DNA from: Bacillota bacterium
GTDB taxonomy: Bacteria > Bacillota > Clostridia > Lachnospirales > Lachnospiraceae
Assembly (NCBI GenBank): GCA_023414355.1
Contig: JAEZOB010000079.1
Coordinates: 1 to 64,000, forward strand
Length of the DNA stretch: 64,000 bases
Direction: 5' to 3'
The notes below the pieces were generated by a model. The model did no database searches and was not told the DNA's origin. It was given only the letters and a program-made list of their open reading frames with translations. Positions 16,032 through 24,749 of the stretch are shown piece after piece; within the stretch, counting starts at the first letter, position 1; each line of letters begins with the position of its first letter. A program made the translations under genes and the position numbers.

Positions 16032-17087
16032 TTACTCAAAATCAATAACCTTCTTTTTCTCTGAGGACTCGAAAATCGCTTCCATCAGCTTCATGACTCT
16101 CATAACCTCAGGAAGTTTTATTTTCTGCTCTTCTTCTCCCGCAATCGCCTTCATGACATTACGGTAAAAATCTCTGATATCGCTTTTCACAATCGGAAGT
16201 TCTTCCGTACTGATCGTATCCTCGCGACGCGGTGCCATTGTTTTCGTCAGACCTGCTGCCGTGCGGACAGGAACCACATCCTTCTCATCCTTCCCCGCAG
16301 CATGGACGATTCTACCCTTCATATCCCAATCCTCTATGATTGCAGTACCGTTCTGACCGATCATATACCATCTGGGAAGTGAGATAAAGTTGCTTGTACC
16401 TACCTCCACCAAAGCCTCAACACCGTTATCAAAGCTCATATGAGCTGTAAAGCCGTCATCCACCATAGTATTAGTAATATTAGTCACATTGGCGTAAACT
16501 CTTTTCAGCTTGGCATTTCCCATCATCTGAAGCAACTGATCGAGAAGATGAACACCCCAATCCAGGATCATGCCACCTCCGTGCTCCTTCTCCTGACGCC
16601 AGTCACCGGGAATACCTCTGGAACCATGAACTCTGGATTCAACCCGAAATACCTCACCCAGAGTACCTTCCTCATATATTTTTTTCATCGTCAGGAAGTC
16701 CTCATCCCAACGACGATTTTGATGTACTGTAAACAGCTTGCCGGTCTCACGAGAAACATCTATCATATCCTGTAAGTCCTTGGAATTCATCGTGACCGGC
16801 TTCTCGCTTACAACATTCTTTCCAGCACGCATCGCTGAAATAGCAATTGATTTATGCAAATCATTCGGGGTTGCAACAAGAACAATATCAATTCTGTCAT
16901 CATTTAAAAGCTCTTCGAGGCTGCCATAGCTGTATACACCAACCTCTTCGGCATAATTCTTCCGTTCCTCTGCTATATCAAAAATGCCTGCAACCTTTAA
17001 TCCTTCAATCGTATCGATCGTTTCCCGGTGCCAATTGCCCATTCCGCCAAAACCAACGATACCAAGCATATAATTTTGTTGTTCCAT
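16032..17087 (-). CDS. Gfo/Idh/MocA family oxidoreductase
   Basis: A second 351-residue member of the family, with GIVGFGGMGNWH as its nucleotide-binding turn, VSEKPVTM as the catalytic-lysine segment and GGGMILDWGVHLLDQ as the active-site Asp/His segment. The start at 17087 is preferred because GGAG lies 6 nt upstream; an ATG four codons earlier overlaps that site. It lies 22 nt after the first gene of the operon. Two direct 18-bp repeats (15948-15983) lie just past its 3' end. It differs clearly from the enzyme at 13984, so the two probably act on different carbons or anomers. Confidence 0.92.
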   Translation of the reverse strand: MEQQNYMLGIVGFGGMGNWHRETIDTIEGLKVAGIFDIAEERKNYAEEVGVYSYGSLEELLNDDRIDIVLVATPNDLHKSIAISAMRAGKNVVSEKPVTMNSKDLQDMIDVSRETGKLFTVHQNRRWDEDFLTMKKIYEEGTLGEVFRVESRVHGSRGIPGDWRQEKEHGGGMILDWGVHLLDQLLQMMGNAKLKRVYANVTNITNTMVDDGFTAHMSFDNGVEALVEVGTSNFISLPRWYMIGQNGTAIIEDWDMKGRIVHAAGKDEKDVVPVRTAAGLTKTMAPRREDTISTEELPIVKSDIRDFYRNVMKAIAGEEEQKIKLPEVMRVMKLMEAIFESSEKKKVIDFE

Positions 17088-17109
17088 AGTAATCTCCATT
17101 CTTACGAAG

Positions 17110-18081
17110 TTATGCCCAGAACATAACTCCTTTCTCTTCGAAAATCAAAACATCCTTCAAGAAGTTGATCGCCTTGGTCAATCCTTCCTGGCCTGACATC
17201 AGGCTATCCTCATGTTCTATGCTAAGCACATGATCATATCCTGCCATACGAAGCTCGGATACCATAGCCTTCCAGTAATCAGCAGAATTACCGTACCCTA
17301 CTGCTCTGAAGATCCAGGAACGTGTCGACTCATTGCCGTAATGACCGGTATCAAGGACACCATTGAGTGCAGTATTATATTTATCAACCTTGGTATCCTT
17401 CGCATGGAAGTGGAAAATCGCATTTTCCTTACCAAGCTCTCTGATACATAAGCAAGGATCCATACCTTGCCAGATTAAATGGCTGGGATCAAAGTTCGCA
17501 CCGATTTCAGGACCTACTGCTGCGCGAAGCTTAAGCAGCGTACTGGTGTTATATACACAGAAACCGGGGTGAAGCTCAAGAGCAATCTTGTCCACACCAT
17601 GCTCCTTCGCAAAGGCTACTTTCTTCTTCCAGTAAGGAATCAGGACCTCATTCCACTGATACTCCAGTATCCTTGCATAATCCTCAGGCCAGGAACAGGT
17701 TACCCAGTTAGGCACTGTTTCCTTCGGTCCGCCTCCCGGGCAACCGGAGAAGGTATTGATAATGCTGATTCCAAGCTTTTCAGCAAGAAGGATTGCCTTT
17801 GTAAAATCCTCATCATACATCTTAGCGGTCTCCGGATCAGGATGAACCATATTTCCATGACAGCTTAAAGCGCTGATTTCCAATCCATGCTTCTTGATCG
17901 TATCTTGGAATTTTTTTAACTCCTTCTCGTCGTTTAAGAGAACATCCGGATCACAATGTGCTTTCCCTGGATATCCTCCGCAGCCGATCTCGACCATCTG
18001 AACTCCCTTGTCAGCAAGGAAGCTACAAGCCTTATCAAGAGGCATATCGCCTAATACAACCGTTAATGTACCTAATTTCAT
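17110..18081 (-). CDS. Sugar phosphate isomerase/epimerase family TIM-barrel enzyme
   Basis: A 323-residue TIM barrel larger than the enzyme at 15171. Candidate metal ligands lie in IALELHPG (Glu), ANFDPSHL (Asp), FHFHAKD (His) and SIEHED (Glu), a full set for a divalent-metal enzyme. A Cys/Gly-rich TFSGCPGGGP loop follows the fourth strand. It is the first gene of the operon with AGGAGG 7 nt before the start. Family relatives include keto-sugar epimerases and the 3-keto-C-glycoside lyases of gut bacteria. Assignment to either is inference from the paired dehydrogenases. Confidence 0.88.
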   Translation of the reverse strand: MKLGTLTVVLGDMPLDKACSFLADKGVQMVEIGCGGYPGKAHCDPDVLLNDEKELKKFQDTIKKHGLEISALSCHGNMVHPDPETAKMYDEDFTKAILLAEKLGISIINTFSGCPGGGPKETVPNWVTCSWPEDYARILEYQWNEVLIPYWKKKVAFAKEHGVDKIALELHPGFCVYNTSTLLKLRAAVGPEIGANFDPSHLIWQGMDPCLCIRELGKENAIFHFHAKDTKVDKYNTALNGVLDTGHYGNESTRSWIFRAVGYGNSADYWKAMVSELRMAGYDHVLSIEHEDSLMSGQEGLTKAINFLKDVLIFEEKGVMFWA

Positions 18082-18111
18082 CGTTAGTCCTCCTTATATT
18101 TAATATAATAC

Positions 18112-18224
18112 GAAAGTACCAAAGCACCTTCGGTGCTTTCCTGATAGAATAGATCGCTATTACAAGCGAGCTTGCATTGTTATCTATTCTATCAGGAAAA
18201 GTGCTACGCACTTTTGCTACTTTC
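18112..18224. repeat. Cloverleaf-like intergenic inverted repeat
   Basis: An outer GAAAGTA/TACTTTC stem (18112-18118, 18218-18224) encloses three hairpins: AAAGCACC-TTC-GGTGCTTT; a 15-bp central stem CCTGATAGAATAGAT/ATCTATTCTATCAGG; and AAAAGTGC-TAC-GCACTTTT. The layout is a four-way junction. It lies between the AraC regulator and the sugar operon, where promoter and operator signals would be expected. Confidence 0.85.
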
Positions 18225-18306
18225 TTTCCTTTTACCTAATCATATAATTCTTTCTAATAAACTGCTATGGATATCTTGCTGAAAGCACATATTATCTTGC
18301 TACTTT

Positions 18307-19179
18307 TTACATATTGACACTTTTCCAAATCGCAGAGGGCGCATACCCGTAATACTTACGGAAAAGTCGTCCGAAATTATTGTAATCCTGAAATCCTACT
18401 GCTGAGGCGATCTCTGAGACAGTCAGCTCCTTCTGCTCCAGTAGGTGATGGGCTGTTTTAAGACGCACCTCGTTGATATAATTGAGCGGACTTAGGCCCA
18501 TGCTTTCGCGAAACAGATGGCAGAAGCGATATTCACTTAAGTGTACCAGATCGGCCAATGTCTGAATAGCAATCAGCTCAGTATAATTATTCTGTATATA
18601 TTGGAGTACCATATTGAGACGTGTCAGGTTTTTATTCCGCTTGATGCATTCCTTATCAGAGAGGTTTTCCACAACATAATTTCTGAGAAGATAAGTAATC
18701 AGCTCATATATTTTTCCCTTCATGGACAGCTTATATCCTACATTCTTATTATTTTCTTCGTTATAAATGCTTTCCATTAGTTCTTTGATCGTTTTATCCT
18801 GCTCCACCAGGGATTGAAAAATAACATTACAATTGGCAATCTCCTTCGAAAAGGAATCCATCTCAAAAATCATCACAAGTGCCTCGAAGTGCTTGGTAAT
18901 ACTCAACCCCTCATGAAGCTCGTTGCTGTTAATGATCAACAGGTTACCTTCTTCCATCCTAATTGGTTTATTATTACAAAAAAAAGTACCTTGTCCGTCC
19001 ATAACATAATGAAGTTCAAAGTGTTCATGCCAATGTGGTGGGCAATAAAAGCTGGGTTTCCTGATATGATTGGTAAAAATCTGAACAGGAAATTCCTCAT
19101 CATTGATAATCTTTTTCTCATATAAGCTCATATCATGCATATCAAAGTCCCTACCTTTATCCATCAGAATCCTTATCAT
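18307..19179 (-). CDS. AraC family transcriptional regulator
   Basis: A 290-residue regulator. The N-terminal cupin domain has the ligand-pocket motif PPHWHEHFELHY near residues 47-58. Two helix-turn-helix motifs occupy about 185-288, ending with the AraC signature VGFQDYNNFGRLFRKYYGYAP. It lies immediately upstream of, and in the same direction as, the two dehydrogenase/two epimerase operon, so it is the likely sugar-responsive activator. The ribosome binding site is weak and the start could be one of several in-frame ATGs within the first 18 codons. Confidence 0.92.
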   Translation of the reverse strand: MIRILMDKGRDFDMHDMSLYEKKIINDEEFPVQIFTNHIRKPSFYCPPHWHEHFELHYVMDGQGTFFCNNKPIRMEEGNLLIINSNELHEGLSITKHFEALVMIFEMDSFSKEIANCNVIFQSLVEQDKTIKELMESIYNEENNKNVGYKLSMKGKIYELITYLLRNYVVENLSDKECIKRNKNLTRLNMVLQYIQNNYTELIAIQTLADLVHLSEYRFCHLFRESMGLSPLNYINEVRLKTAHHLLEQKELTVSEIASAVGFQDYNNFGRLFRKYYGYAPSAIWKSVNM

Positions 19180-19281
19180 ATTAACTTCAGTACTCTATAT
19201 TCTACCAAAACTGATGTATTGTTTCAATCATTGACGAAACTGTTTCGCAAACTATAAAAAGGAATAAAGAGTAAAAAATAA

Positions 19282-19310
19282 ACCCTAAATGACTTTCGTC
19301 TCTTTAGGGT
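19282..19310 (-). terminator. Terminator after the 50-residue membrane protein gene
   Basis: ACCCTAAA (minus, 19303-19310) pairs with TTTAGGGT (19282-19289), followed by TTATTTTTT. It lies 26 nt after the stop codon at 19336. Confidence 0.8.
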
Positions 19311-19335
19311 ATGATTTATCACGATTGGATATTAA

Positions 19336-19488
19336 CTAGAATAACAAATCAGATTTCTTTTTTAACAGCTTGGCTCCGTTCAGAATAAGCAAAATGCCGG
19401 ATACAATTCCTGCAACAATCAGCAGTATCCCCATTACGAGGTTCCATACTCCGACCGATTTCATTGTGTGATATATCTTCTCCATCAT
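19336..19488 (-). CDS. Small single-span membrane protein downstream of pyrE
   Basis: A 50-residue ORF with a strong AGGAGGG 8 nt upstream, ending in TAG and followed by a terminator. It has one hydrophobic helix (about residues 15-40, WNLVMGILLIVAGIVSGILL) and a basic tail GAKLLKKK. It follows pyrE by 32 nt and is probably co-transcribed with it. No function is recognised. The two-fold signals (ribosome binding site and terminator) make it a real gene rather than chance. Confidence 0.75.
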   Translation of the reverse strand: MMEKIYHTMKSVGVWNLVMGILLIVAGIVSGILLILNGAKLLKKKSDLLF

Positions 19489-19520
19489 ATTACAATCCCT
19501 CCTTCCCGGATTAGCTTGTT

Positions 19521-20198
19521 CTATTTCTTTACACCATATTGATCATAATATGCATCAATTGCTGCTTTTAATGTATCATCAATCACAATCTTCCCCTGAT
19601 AAGGCTTATTATACAAATGTTCTACAACTTCCTCCATGGTTACGATTGCTGTCGTTGCAATATGATAATTCTCTTCAATCTCAGAGAGAGCACTCTTGGT
19701 GCCTTGACCACGCTCCATACGATCCACAGATACCACAAGGCCAAGTACTTCTACCTTTGCCTGTGCCTCCAGTATTGGCATAGTCTCTCCGATGGATGTG
19801 CCTGCAGTAGTGACATCTTCGATAATAACAACCTTGTCGCCGTCCGTCAAAGGAGAGCCGAGCAAGATACCCGTGTCTCCGTGATCCTTGACTTCCTTAC
19901 GATTAGAGCAGTATTTAATCTCTTTACCGTAGAACTCACTGATTGCCATAGTAGCAGCAACACTTAACGGAATTCCCTTATATGCCGGACCAAACAGGAT
20001 GTCAAAATCCGTGCTATACTTATCATGGATTGCTTTTGCGTAGTATTCACCCAGCTTGCGCAGCTGAGTACCTGTACGGTAATAACCTGTATTCACGAAG
20101 AAAGGGGTCTTACGTCCACTTTTGGTAGTAAAATCACCAAACTTCAATACTCCGCAGTCCACCATGAATTCGATAAATTCCTTCTTATACTGTTCCAT
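19521..20198 (-). CDS. pyrE: Orotate phosphoribosyltransferase
   Basis: PyrE joins orotate to PRPP to form orotidine 5'-phosphate. The 225-residue protein has KSGRKTPFFVNTGYY at the N-terminal orotate/PRPP region and the PRPP-binding loop VVIIEDVTTAGTSIGE near residue 120. AGGAGG lies 6 nt before the ATG at 20198; the longer frame starting at 20219 has no such site. It follows pyrD by about 75 nt in the pyrK-pyrD-pyrE order. Confidence 0.96.
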   Translation of the reverse strand: MEQYKKEFIEFMVDCGVLKFGDFTTKSGRKTPFFVNTGYYRTGTQLRKLGEYYAKAIHDKYSTDFDILFGPAYKGIPLSVAATMAISEFYGKEIKYCSNRKEVKDHGDTGILLGSPLTDGDKVVIIEDVTTAGTSIGETMPILEAQAKVEVLGLVVSVDRMERGQGTKSALSEIEENYHIATTAIVTMEEVVEHLYNKPYQGKIVIDDTLKAAIDAYYDQYGVKK

Positions 20199-20272
20199 AT
20201 ACTTCCTCCTGCATATCATTATTGTACCACAAAACCGAATAATTCATAGCCTTTATGGAAAATAAATTAGTT

Positions 20273-21175
20273 TTATTTCACACATCCGATTAAATCTTTG
20301 ATATCCTCGATCTGATAGCGTTTCATATAAGCTTCAATCCCATCCAAGATGTCTATCGTTGCTGTCGGGTTGATAAAATTGGCCGTACCAACCGCAATCA
20401 TGCTGGCTCCTGCCATAATGAATTCCAATGCATCCTCTGCGGTGGCGATACCACCCATACCTATGATCGGTAGCTTCACTGCATGAGCCACCTGATAAAC
20501 CATCCGAACTGCAACAGGCTTAATTGCAGGCCCAGACAGCCCTCCGGTCTTATTGGCCAGTAAAAATGCCCTACGGTGGATATCTATCTTCATGCCGGTC
20601 AGAGTATTAATCAGAGATAGGGCATCAGCCCCACCCGCTTCGGCAGCCCGTGCCATTTCAGTGATATCGGTAACATTCGGGCTGAGCTTCATGATAATTG
20701 GCTGCTTCGCGCGTTTCTTCAATTCTGAAGTAATCGCTTCTATACACTTTGGATCTTGCCCGAAGGCAATACCGCCTTCCTTCACATTAGGGCAGGAGAT
20801 ATTGATTTCAAGCATGTCCACATCACAATCAGACAGACGCTCTACCACATCACAATATTCCTCTGTTGTCTTTCCAACCACATTTACGATAATCTTTGTA
20901 TCATATTGTCTCAGAAAGGGGATGTCGCGATTGATAAACACCTCGGCACCGGGATTCTGAAGACCAATGGCATTCAACATTCCGCCATACGTTTCCGCCA
21001 CACGGGGCGTGGGATTACCCGGCCAGGGTATGGAGGAGACTCCCTTGGTGGTAACAGCACCAAGCCTTGATAAATCCACATAGTCGCTGTATTCCATGCC
21101 GGATCCGAAGGTACCGGAGGCTGTCGTCACAGGATTTTTGAAGGTCACACCGGCTAAAGCTACATTCAGCTTCAT
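20273..21175 (-). CDS. pyrD: Dihydroorotate dehydrogenase, catalytic subunit (class 1B)
   Basis: A 300-residue FMN TIM barrel that oxidises dihydroorotate and passes electrons to PyrK. Visible are the N-terminal GVTFKNPVTTASGTFGSG, the NISCPNV active-site loop with the class 1B catalytic cysteine, and GMGGIATAEDALEFIMAGASMIAVGTANF (FMN phosphate site, quoted only as GMGGI...GAS). The start codon overlaps the pyrK stop by 4 nt (ATGA), showing translational coupling. Confidence 0.96.
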   Translation of the reverse strand: MKLNVALAGVTFKNPVTTASGTFGSGMEYSDYVDLSRLGAVTTKGVSSIPWPGNPTPRVAETYGGMLNAIGLQNPGAEVFINRDIPFLRQYDTKIIVNVVGKTTEEYCDVVERLSDCDVDMLEINISCPNVKEGGIAFGQDPKCIEAITSELKKRAKQPIIMKLSPNVTDITEMARAAEAGGADALSLINTLTGMKIDIHRRAFLLANKTGGLSGPAIKPVAVRMVYQVAHAVKLPIIGMGGIATAEDALEFIMAGASMIAVGTANFINPTATIDILDGIEAYMKRYQIEDIKDLIGCVK

Positions 21176-21939
21176 AGCTCCACCTCCTGTGCATAAAATA
21201 CGGGACCGTCCTTGCAGATACGTTTATTCTTCACATTGCTGTGATGATCTGTCTCTTTTGTCTTGCAGACGCAACCGAGGCATGCTCCGATACCGCAGGC
21301 CATACGCTCTTCCAATGAAAGCTGGGCTGCGATCCCTTTCTCCAAAGCATAAGACTGAATTCCGCGAAGCATTGGTGTCGGCCCACAGGCAAAGATAATA
21401 TCTGCCTCCAGTTGATGTTCACAGATAGCATCCAGTACGTTACCCTTCGTCCCGCTGCTGCCATCCTCGGTCGATTTATATACTTTCCCATAGGGAAGAA
21501 ATTCCTGATCAAGAAATGTTTTGTCTCTATAGCCTAATACGATCTGTTTCTCGCAGTTTAGTTGCTTTGCCAGCTCCAGCATCGGTGGGATCCCTATCCC
21601 TCCGCCAATCAATAACGCTTTCTTTCCTTCCAGGGTAAAGCCGTTACCAAGCGGTCCCATGATCTCGATGGTATCCTGCGCTTTCATCAAGGCAAATTCT
21701 TTCGTTCCCTTTCCGGCAATCCGGTAAACCAGACGAACGGCTCCCTTCTCTCTGTCAATCTCACAGATACTGATCGGTCTGGGTAATAATTTACTGCCAT
21801 CCTTACAATATAAAGAGATAAATTGTCCCGGCTTTGCATCGTATGCAATATCTTCTGCTTCCAGCCACATATCGTAGATATCCTCGGTAAGCATGCTGTT
21901 CTCTGTTATTACGGCGTTTTTCTTCATCGCGACTGACAT
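21172..21939 (-). CDS. pyrK: Dihydroorotate dehydrogenase electron transfer subunit
   Basis: A 255-residue FAD/[2Fe-2S] protein of the ferredoxin reductase type that lets PyrD use NAD+. FAD contacts are PGQFISLYC and RPISIC; the NAD site begins LLIGGGIGIPPMLELAKQL. The C-terminal cysteines (CGIGACLGCVCKT and a later KRICKDGPVF) bind the cluster. AGGAG is 7 nt before the start. A near-consensus promoter lies at 22021-22049. Confidence 0.95.
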   Translation of the reverse strand: MSVAMKKNAVITENSMLTEDIYDMWLEAEDIAYDAKPGQFISLYCKDGSKLLPRPISICEIDREKGAVRLVYRIAGKGTKEFALMKAQDTIEIMGPLGNGFTLEGKKALLIGGGIGIPPMLELAKQLNCEKQIVLGYRDKTFLDQEFLPYGKVYKSTEDGSSGTKGNVLDAICEHQLEADIIFACGPTPMLRGIQSYALEKGIAAQLSLEERMACGIGACLGCVCKTKETDHHSNVKNKRICKDGPVFYAQEVEL

Positions 21940-22020
21940 AACATTTCTCCTAAGGTTCCATAATTATATTAAAGTACGGGATACACAATGCCAGGATGCT
22001 TCGCATCCTCGCTCGCGTTG

Positions 22021-22049
22021 ATTATAACCTAAATCTATTCACACGACAA
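22021..22049 (-). promoter_or_regulatory. Promoter of pyrKDE
   Basis: TTGTCG (22044-22049) and TATAAT (22021-22026) with 17 nt between them. Downstream in the leader is a small AGGATGC/GCATCCT hairpin, and an AATGCC/GGCATT pair flanks the region. I see no PyrR-type binding loop. Confidence 0.75.
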
Positions 22050-22097
22050 GGCATTTTTTAGGAGAGTTGTTATTTTTTATGTTAAGTCTGCATTTTG

Positions 22098-22502
22098 TCA
22101 CCCTTCGATAATCTTCACCTGGATCTTTCGGACTCTGGGCCCGTCAAATTCCATAAAATAAACTCCTTGCCAGGTTCCAAGTACAAGCCTTCCCTCCTCA
22201 ATGATCAATGTCTGTGAGAATCCCATCATGCTTGCTTTAATATGAGCTGCGGAGTTCCCTTCACTGTGGTGATAGTTATCAGACATAGGTACCAGCTTAC
22301 TCATTTCCATCATAAAATCACGGATCACATCCGGATCCGCATTTTCATTGATTGTTATTCCGGCAGTCGTATGAGGTACGAATATCATACAGATGCCACT
22401 CTTAACTCCACTATCTCTGACAAGATTTCTGATCTCTCTGGTAATATCGATCATCGCGCAATGTTGCCCTGTTTTCACCCCAAAAGTATATAATTCCCCC
22501 AT
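22098..22502 (-). CDS. YjbQ family protein (UPF0047)
   Basis: A 134-residue small enzyme of the YjbQ/UPF0047 family, sometimes annotated as secondary thiamine-phosphate synthase. Conserved elements are PHTTAGITINENADPDV, NYHHSEGNSAAHIKASMMG and LVLGTWQGVYFMEFDGPR, giving His and Glu/Asp residues that bind a metal in this fold. The gene has its own AAAGGA site. It lies between the pyrKDE promoter and the divergent cyclophilin gene, and its link with pyrimidine metabolism is only positional. Confidence 0.9.
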   Translation of the reverse strand: MGELYTFGVKTGQHCAMIDITREIRNLVRDSGVKSGICMIFVPHTTAGITINENADPDVIRDFMMEMSKLVPMSDNYHHSEGNSAAHIKASMMGFSQTLIIEEGRLVLGTWQGVYFMEFDGPRVRKIQVKIIEG

Positions 22503-22888
22503 CTCACTACGTCCTTTCCTACCTTATTATTTTTCTTTTTCAGTAGCCCCCACAAAAAGCATAAAAATATTTTAGTTATAAGTATATTATTTAAGTAATT
22601 TAATTAAATATGTCTTAATACCCAAACATACTAAGATAGAATCAAGAGTTTCTAATTACTTATGAACATAAGCCTTCGAATGTTATATTTATTATCGGAA
22701 GATTTTGTAACTTCTACAAGTAAAAAATTCATAATATATTTAGACATTCCTTAATTTCGTAAGTAATTACCAACTATACATTGGTTTGGGAGCGATTTTT
22801 TGAATATTTTCACTTTTTTTAGCGATTTATAATTTATTTCGTATTTTTTTGAACCTCTCGGAAATAATTGCAAACTATGCACCAAGCC
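22503..22888. other. AT-rich divergent intergenic region
   Basis: This stretch separates yjbQ (minus) from the cyclophilin gene (plus). It is strongly AT-rich with many TATA-like words. Apart from the cyclophilin promoter just downstream I see no ORF with a ribosome binding site, no strong hairpin and no riboswitch. Confidence 0.5.
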
Positions 22889-22917
22889 TTGACACGTCTG
22901 ATTTACTATGATATATT
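22889..22917 (+). promoter_or_regulatory. Promoter of the cyclophilin gene
   Basis: TTGACA (22889-22894) and TATATT (22912-22917) with a 17-nt spacer, about 80 nt upstream of the start codon. Confidence 0.85.
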
Positions 22918-23000
22918 TACCACCAGGGTTTATGACAGCTGAGCGGTACAATTAATTTTTATGGTAATGTAAATTTTAATTTGAGAGGAAATGAAAAGAG

Positions 23001-23525
23001 ATGGCAAACAAGAATCCTATCGTTACAATGGAACTTCAGAACGGAGATGTAATCAAGCTTGAATTATATCCTGAGATTGCTCCTAACACAGTTAATAATT
23101 TTATTTCACTTGTAAATAAAGGCTTCTACGATGGTCTAAAATTTCACAGAGTAATCCGTGGCTTTATGATACAGGGTGGCGACCCGGAAGGTACCGGCAT
23201 GGGTGGTCCCGGCTATTCTATCAAGGGCGAATTTTCATATAATAACTTTCCCAATAATTTAAAGCACTCCGCAGGTGTGATTTCGATGGCCAGGTCACAG
23301 CGTCCGGATTCTGCCGGTTCTCAATTCTTCATTATGCATAAAGAATCTCCTCACCTGGACGGCTCCTATGCTGCCTTCGGAAAAGTGATTGAGGGAATAG
23401 AAGCCGTAAATAAAGTTGCCGAGACTAAGACCGATTATTCCGACATGCCTCTGGAACCCCAAATCATGAAAAAAGTTACTGTAGATACCTTTGGGGTAGA
23501 ATATCCGCAGCCGGAGACTTGCTAA
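23001..23525 (+). CDS. Peptidyl-prolyl cis-trans isomerase, cyclophilin type
   Basis: A 174-residue cytoplasmic cyclophilin (no signal peptide). Signature residues are FHRVIRGFMIQGGDPEGTG (catalytic Arg and Gln), the MARSQRPDSAGSQFFI strand and LDGSYAAFGKVIEG. It accelerates Xaa-Pro isomerisation during folding. GAGAGGAAATG lies before the start. It is monocistronic, with promoter 22889-22917 and terminator 23546-23592. Confidence 0.96.
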   Translation: MANKNPIVTMELQNGDVIKLELYPEIAPNTVNNFISLVNKGFYDGLKFHRVIRGFMIQGGDPEGTGMGGPGYSIKGEFSYNNFPNNLKHSAGVISMARSQRPDSAGSQFFIMHKESPHLDGSYAAFGKVIEGIEAVNKVAETKTDYSDMPLEPQIMKKVTVDTFGVEYPQPETC

Positions 23526-23545
23526 TAGGATTGTTCATGAATAAT

Positions 23546-23592
23546 AAAGGAGATGGACTCCCCTCACTGTTTGTGATGGAGCCATCTCCTTT
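23546..23592. terminator. Terminator after the cyclophilin gene
   Basis: AAAGGAGATGG (23546-23556) pairs with CCATCTCCTTT (23582-23592), followed by TTTC. The loop contains CACTGTTTG, a word also found in the palindromic elements at 32652, 47836 and, in part, 62178. Confidence 0.85.
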
Positions 23593-23608
23593 TTCTCATT
23601 TATTTCTA

Positions 23609-23714
23609 TAAGTTCTATGAATTTTATTCTTAAGTTTTTACGTGTTTCTCATGAGTTCTACGAATTTTCTTTATAAGCTTTACAAATTTCTCATAAGTTC
23701 TACGAGTTTCTTTA
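23609..23714. repeat. Five degenerate repeats of about 21 bp
   Basis: Five imperfect units resembling TAAGTTCTACGAATTTCTCA, 20-22 bp long, lie between the cyclophilin terminator and the 3' end of pyrF. No frame is conserved. Function unknown. Confidence 0.7.
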
Positions 23715-23740
23715 TCTGACCCGGCGTCGAGACGGCTTCA

Positions 23741-24673
23741 CTACTTCTTAGCTGCCCTCCATGCCTGTCTCAAATCTTCTCTCATATCTATAACTGCTTG
23801 TCTGGAAGCATCCGCATAGTGTTCTGAACCGAATTTCTCATAGCCCTTCAGCTTATATGCAGCAATAATTCCTCTGGAGGAATTAACGATTGCACCCAGC
23901 CCATCCTTGTTAAAATAAGCAGCCAAATCTTCGGCTTTTCCTCCCTGAGCTCCATAGCCGGGCACCAGGATCAGAGTCTTAGGCATAATTTCACGAAGAA
24001 TTTTACCCATCTCGGGATAAGTTGCTCCGACCACTGCACCAACATAGCTGTAGGTACTTCCCATATGCTGTTCGCCCCACTCGGCCACCTTTTTTCCTAC
24101 CAGCTCGTAGAGAGGTCTTCCATTTACCAATTGATCCTGAAAATCTCCGCTGGAGGGGTTGGAGGTCTTGACCAGGATAAACATTCCCTTATTTTCTTCC
24201 TTACATACCTCCAGGAAAGGATTGATTGCATCTGCTCCCATATATGGATTTAAGGTTACAAAATCCTCATCGAAGCCACGGTAAGTCTTGCCTCCAAGTA
24301 CTACCTTACCCAGATGTCCGATGGCATAGGCTGCTGAAGTGGAACCGATATCACCGCGCTTGATATCACCAATAACTACCAGCCCCTTCTCCTTACTGTA
24401 ATCAACTGTCTTCTTAAATGCCTTTAATCCTTCAATACCAAACTGTTCGTACATCGCAATCTGAGGTTTTACGGCAGGAACAAGATCATAGGTCGCATCA
24501 ATGATTCCTTTGTTATAGATCCAGACTGCCTCCGCAGCTCCCTCCAGATTCTCGCCCTTCGTAGCATAGGCTTCCTGAAGGATATGTTCCGGAATATACT
24601 CCAGCATCGGATCCAGACCGACGACAATCGGTGCCTCCAGCTTCTCGATTTTTTCTACTAACCTGTTAATCAT
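23741..24673 (-). CDS. pyrF: Orotidine 5'-phosphate decarboxylase (PyrF type 2)
   Basis: Converts OMP to UMP. The 310-residue length and the active-site signature VIGDIKRGDIGSTS identify the longer (type 2) form common in clostridia and mycobacteria. VVGLDPMLEYIP at the N-terminus and VPGYGAQGG near the C-terminus are also typical. The ATG at 24673 follows AGGTGG; a GTG three codons upstream is a weaker alternative. The gene follows pyrC by 76 nt without a terminator, so pyrC-pyrF are likely one transcript. Confidence 0.95.
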   Translation of the reverse strand: MINRLVEKIEKLEAPIVVGLDPMLEYIPEHILQEAYATKGENLEGAAEAVWIYNKGIIDATYDLVPAVKPQIAMYEQFGIEGLKAFKKTVDYSKEKGLVVIGDIKRGDIGSTSAAYAIGHLGKVVLGGKTYRGFDEDFVTLNPYMGADAINPFLEVCKEENKGMFILVKTSNPSSGDFQDQLVNGRPLYELVGKKVAEWGEQHMGSTYSYVGAVVGATYPEMGKILREIMPKTLILVPGYGAQGGKAEDLAAYFNKDGLGAIVNSSRGIIAAYKLKGYEKFGSEHYADASRQAVIDMREDLRQAWRAAKK

Positions 24674-24749
24674 TTTAACCACCTGTGCCTTTCTATATAT
24701 TAACTTATTTAAAATATCCTGTTCTGCAAATAGAAACCTTATCCACCGA

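Noticed and set aside
21987..22060. Pyrimidine-responsive PyrR attenuator before pyrK
   Set aside because: There is a small hairpin, but no anti-antiterminator binding loop or T-tract terminator was found.
22751..22951. 66-codon minus-strand frame before the cyclophilin gene
   Set aside because: It is AT-driven, lacks a ribosome binding site and covers the cyclophilin promoter.
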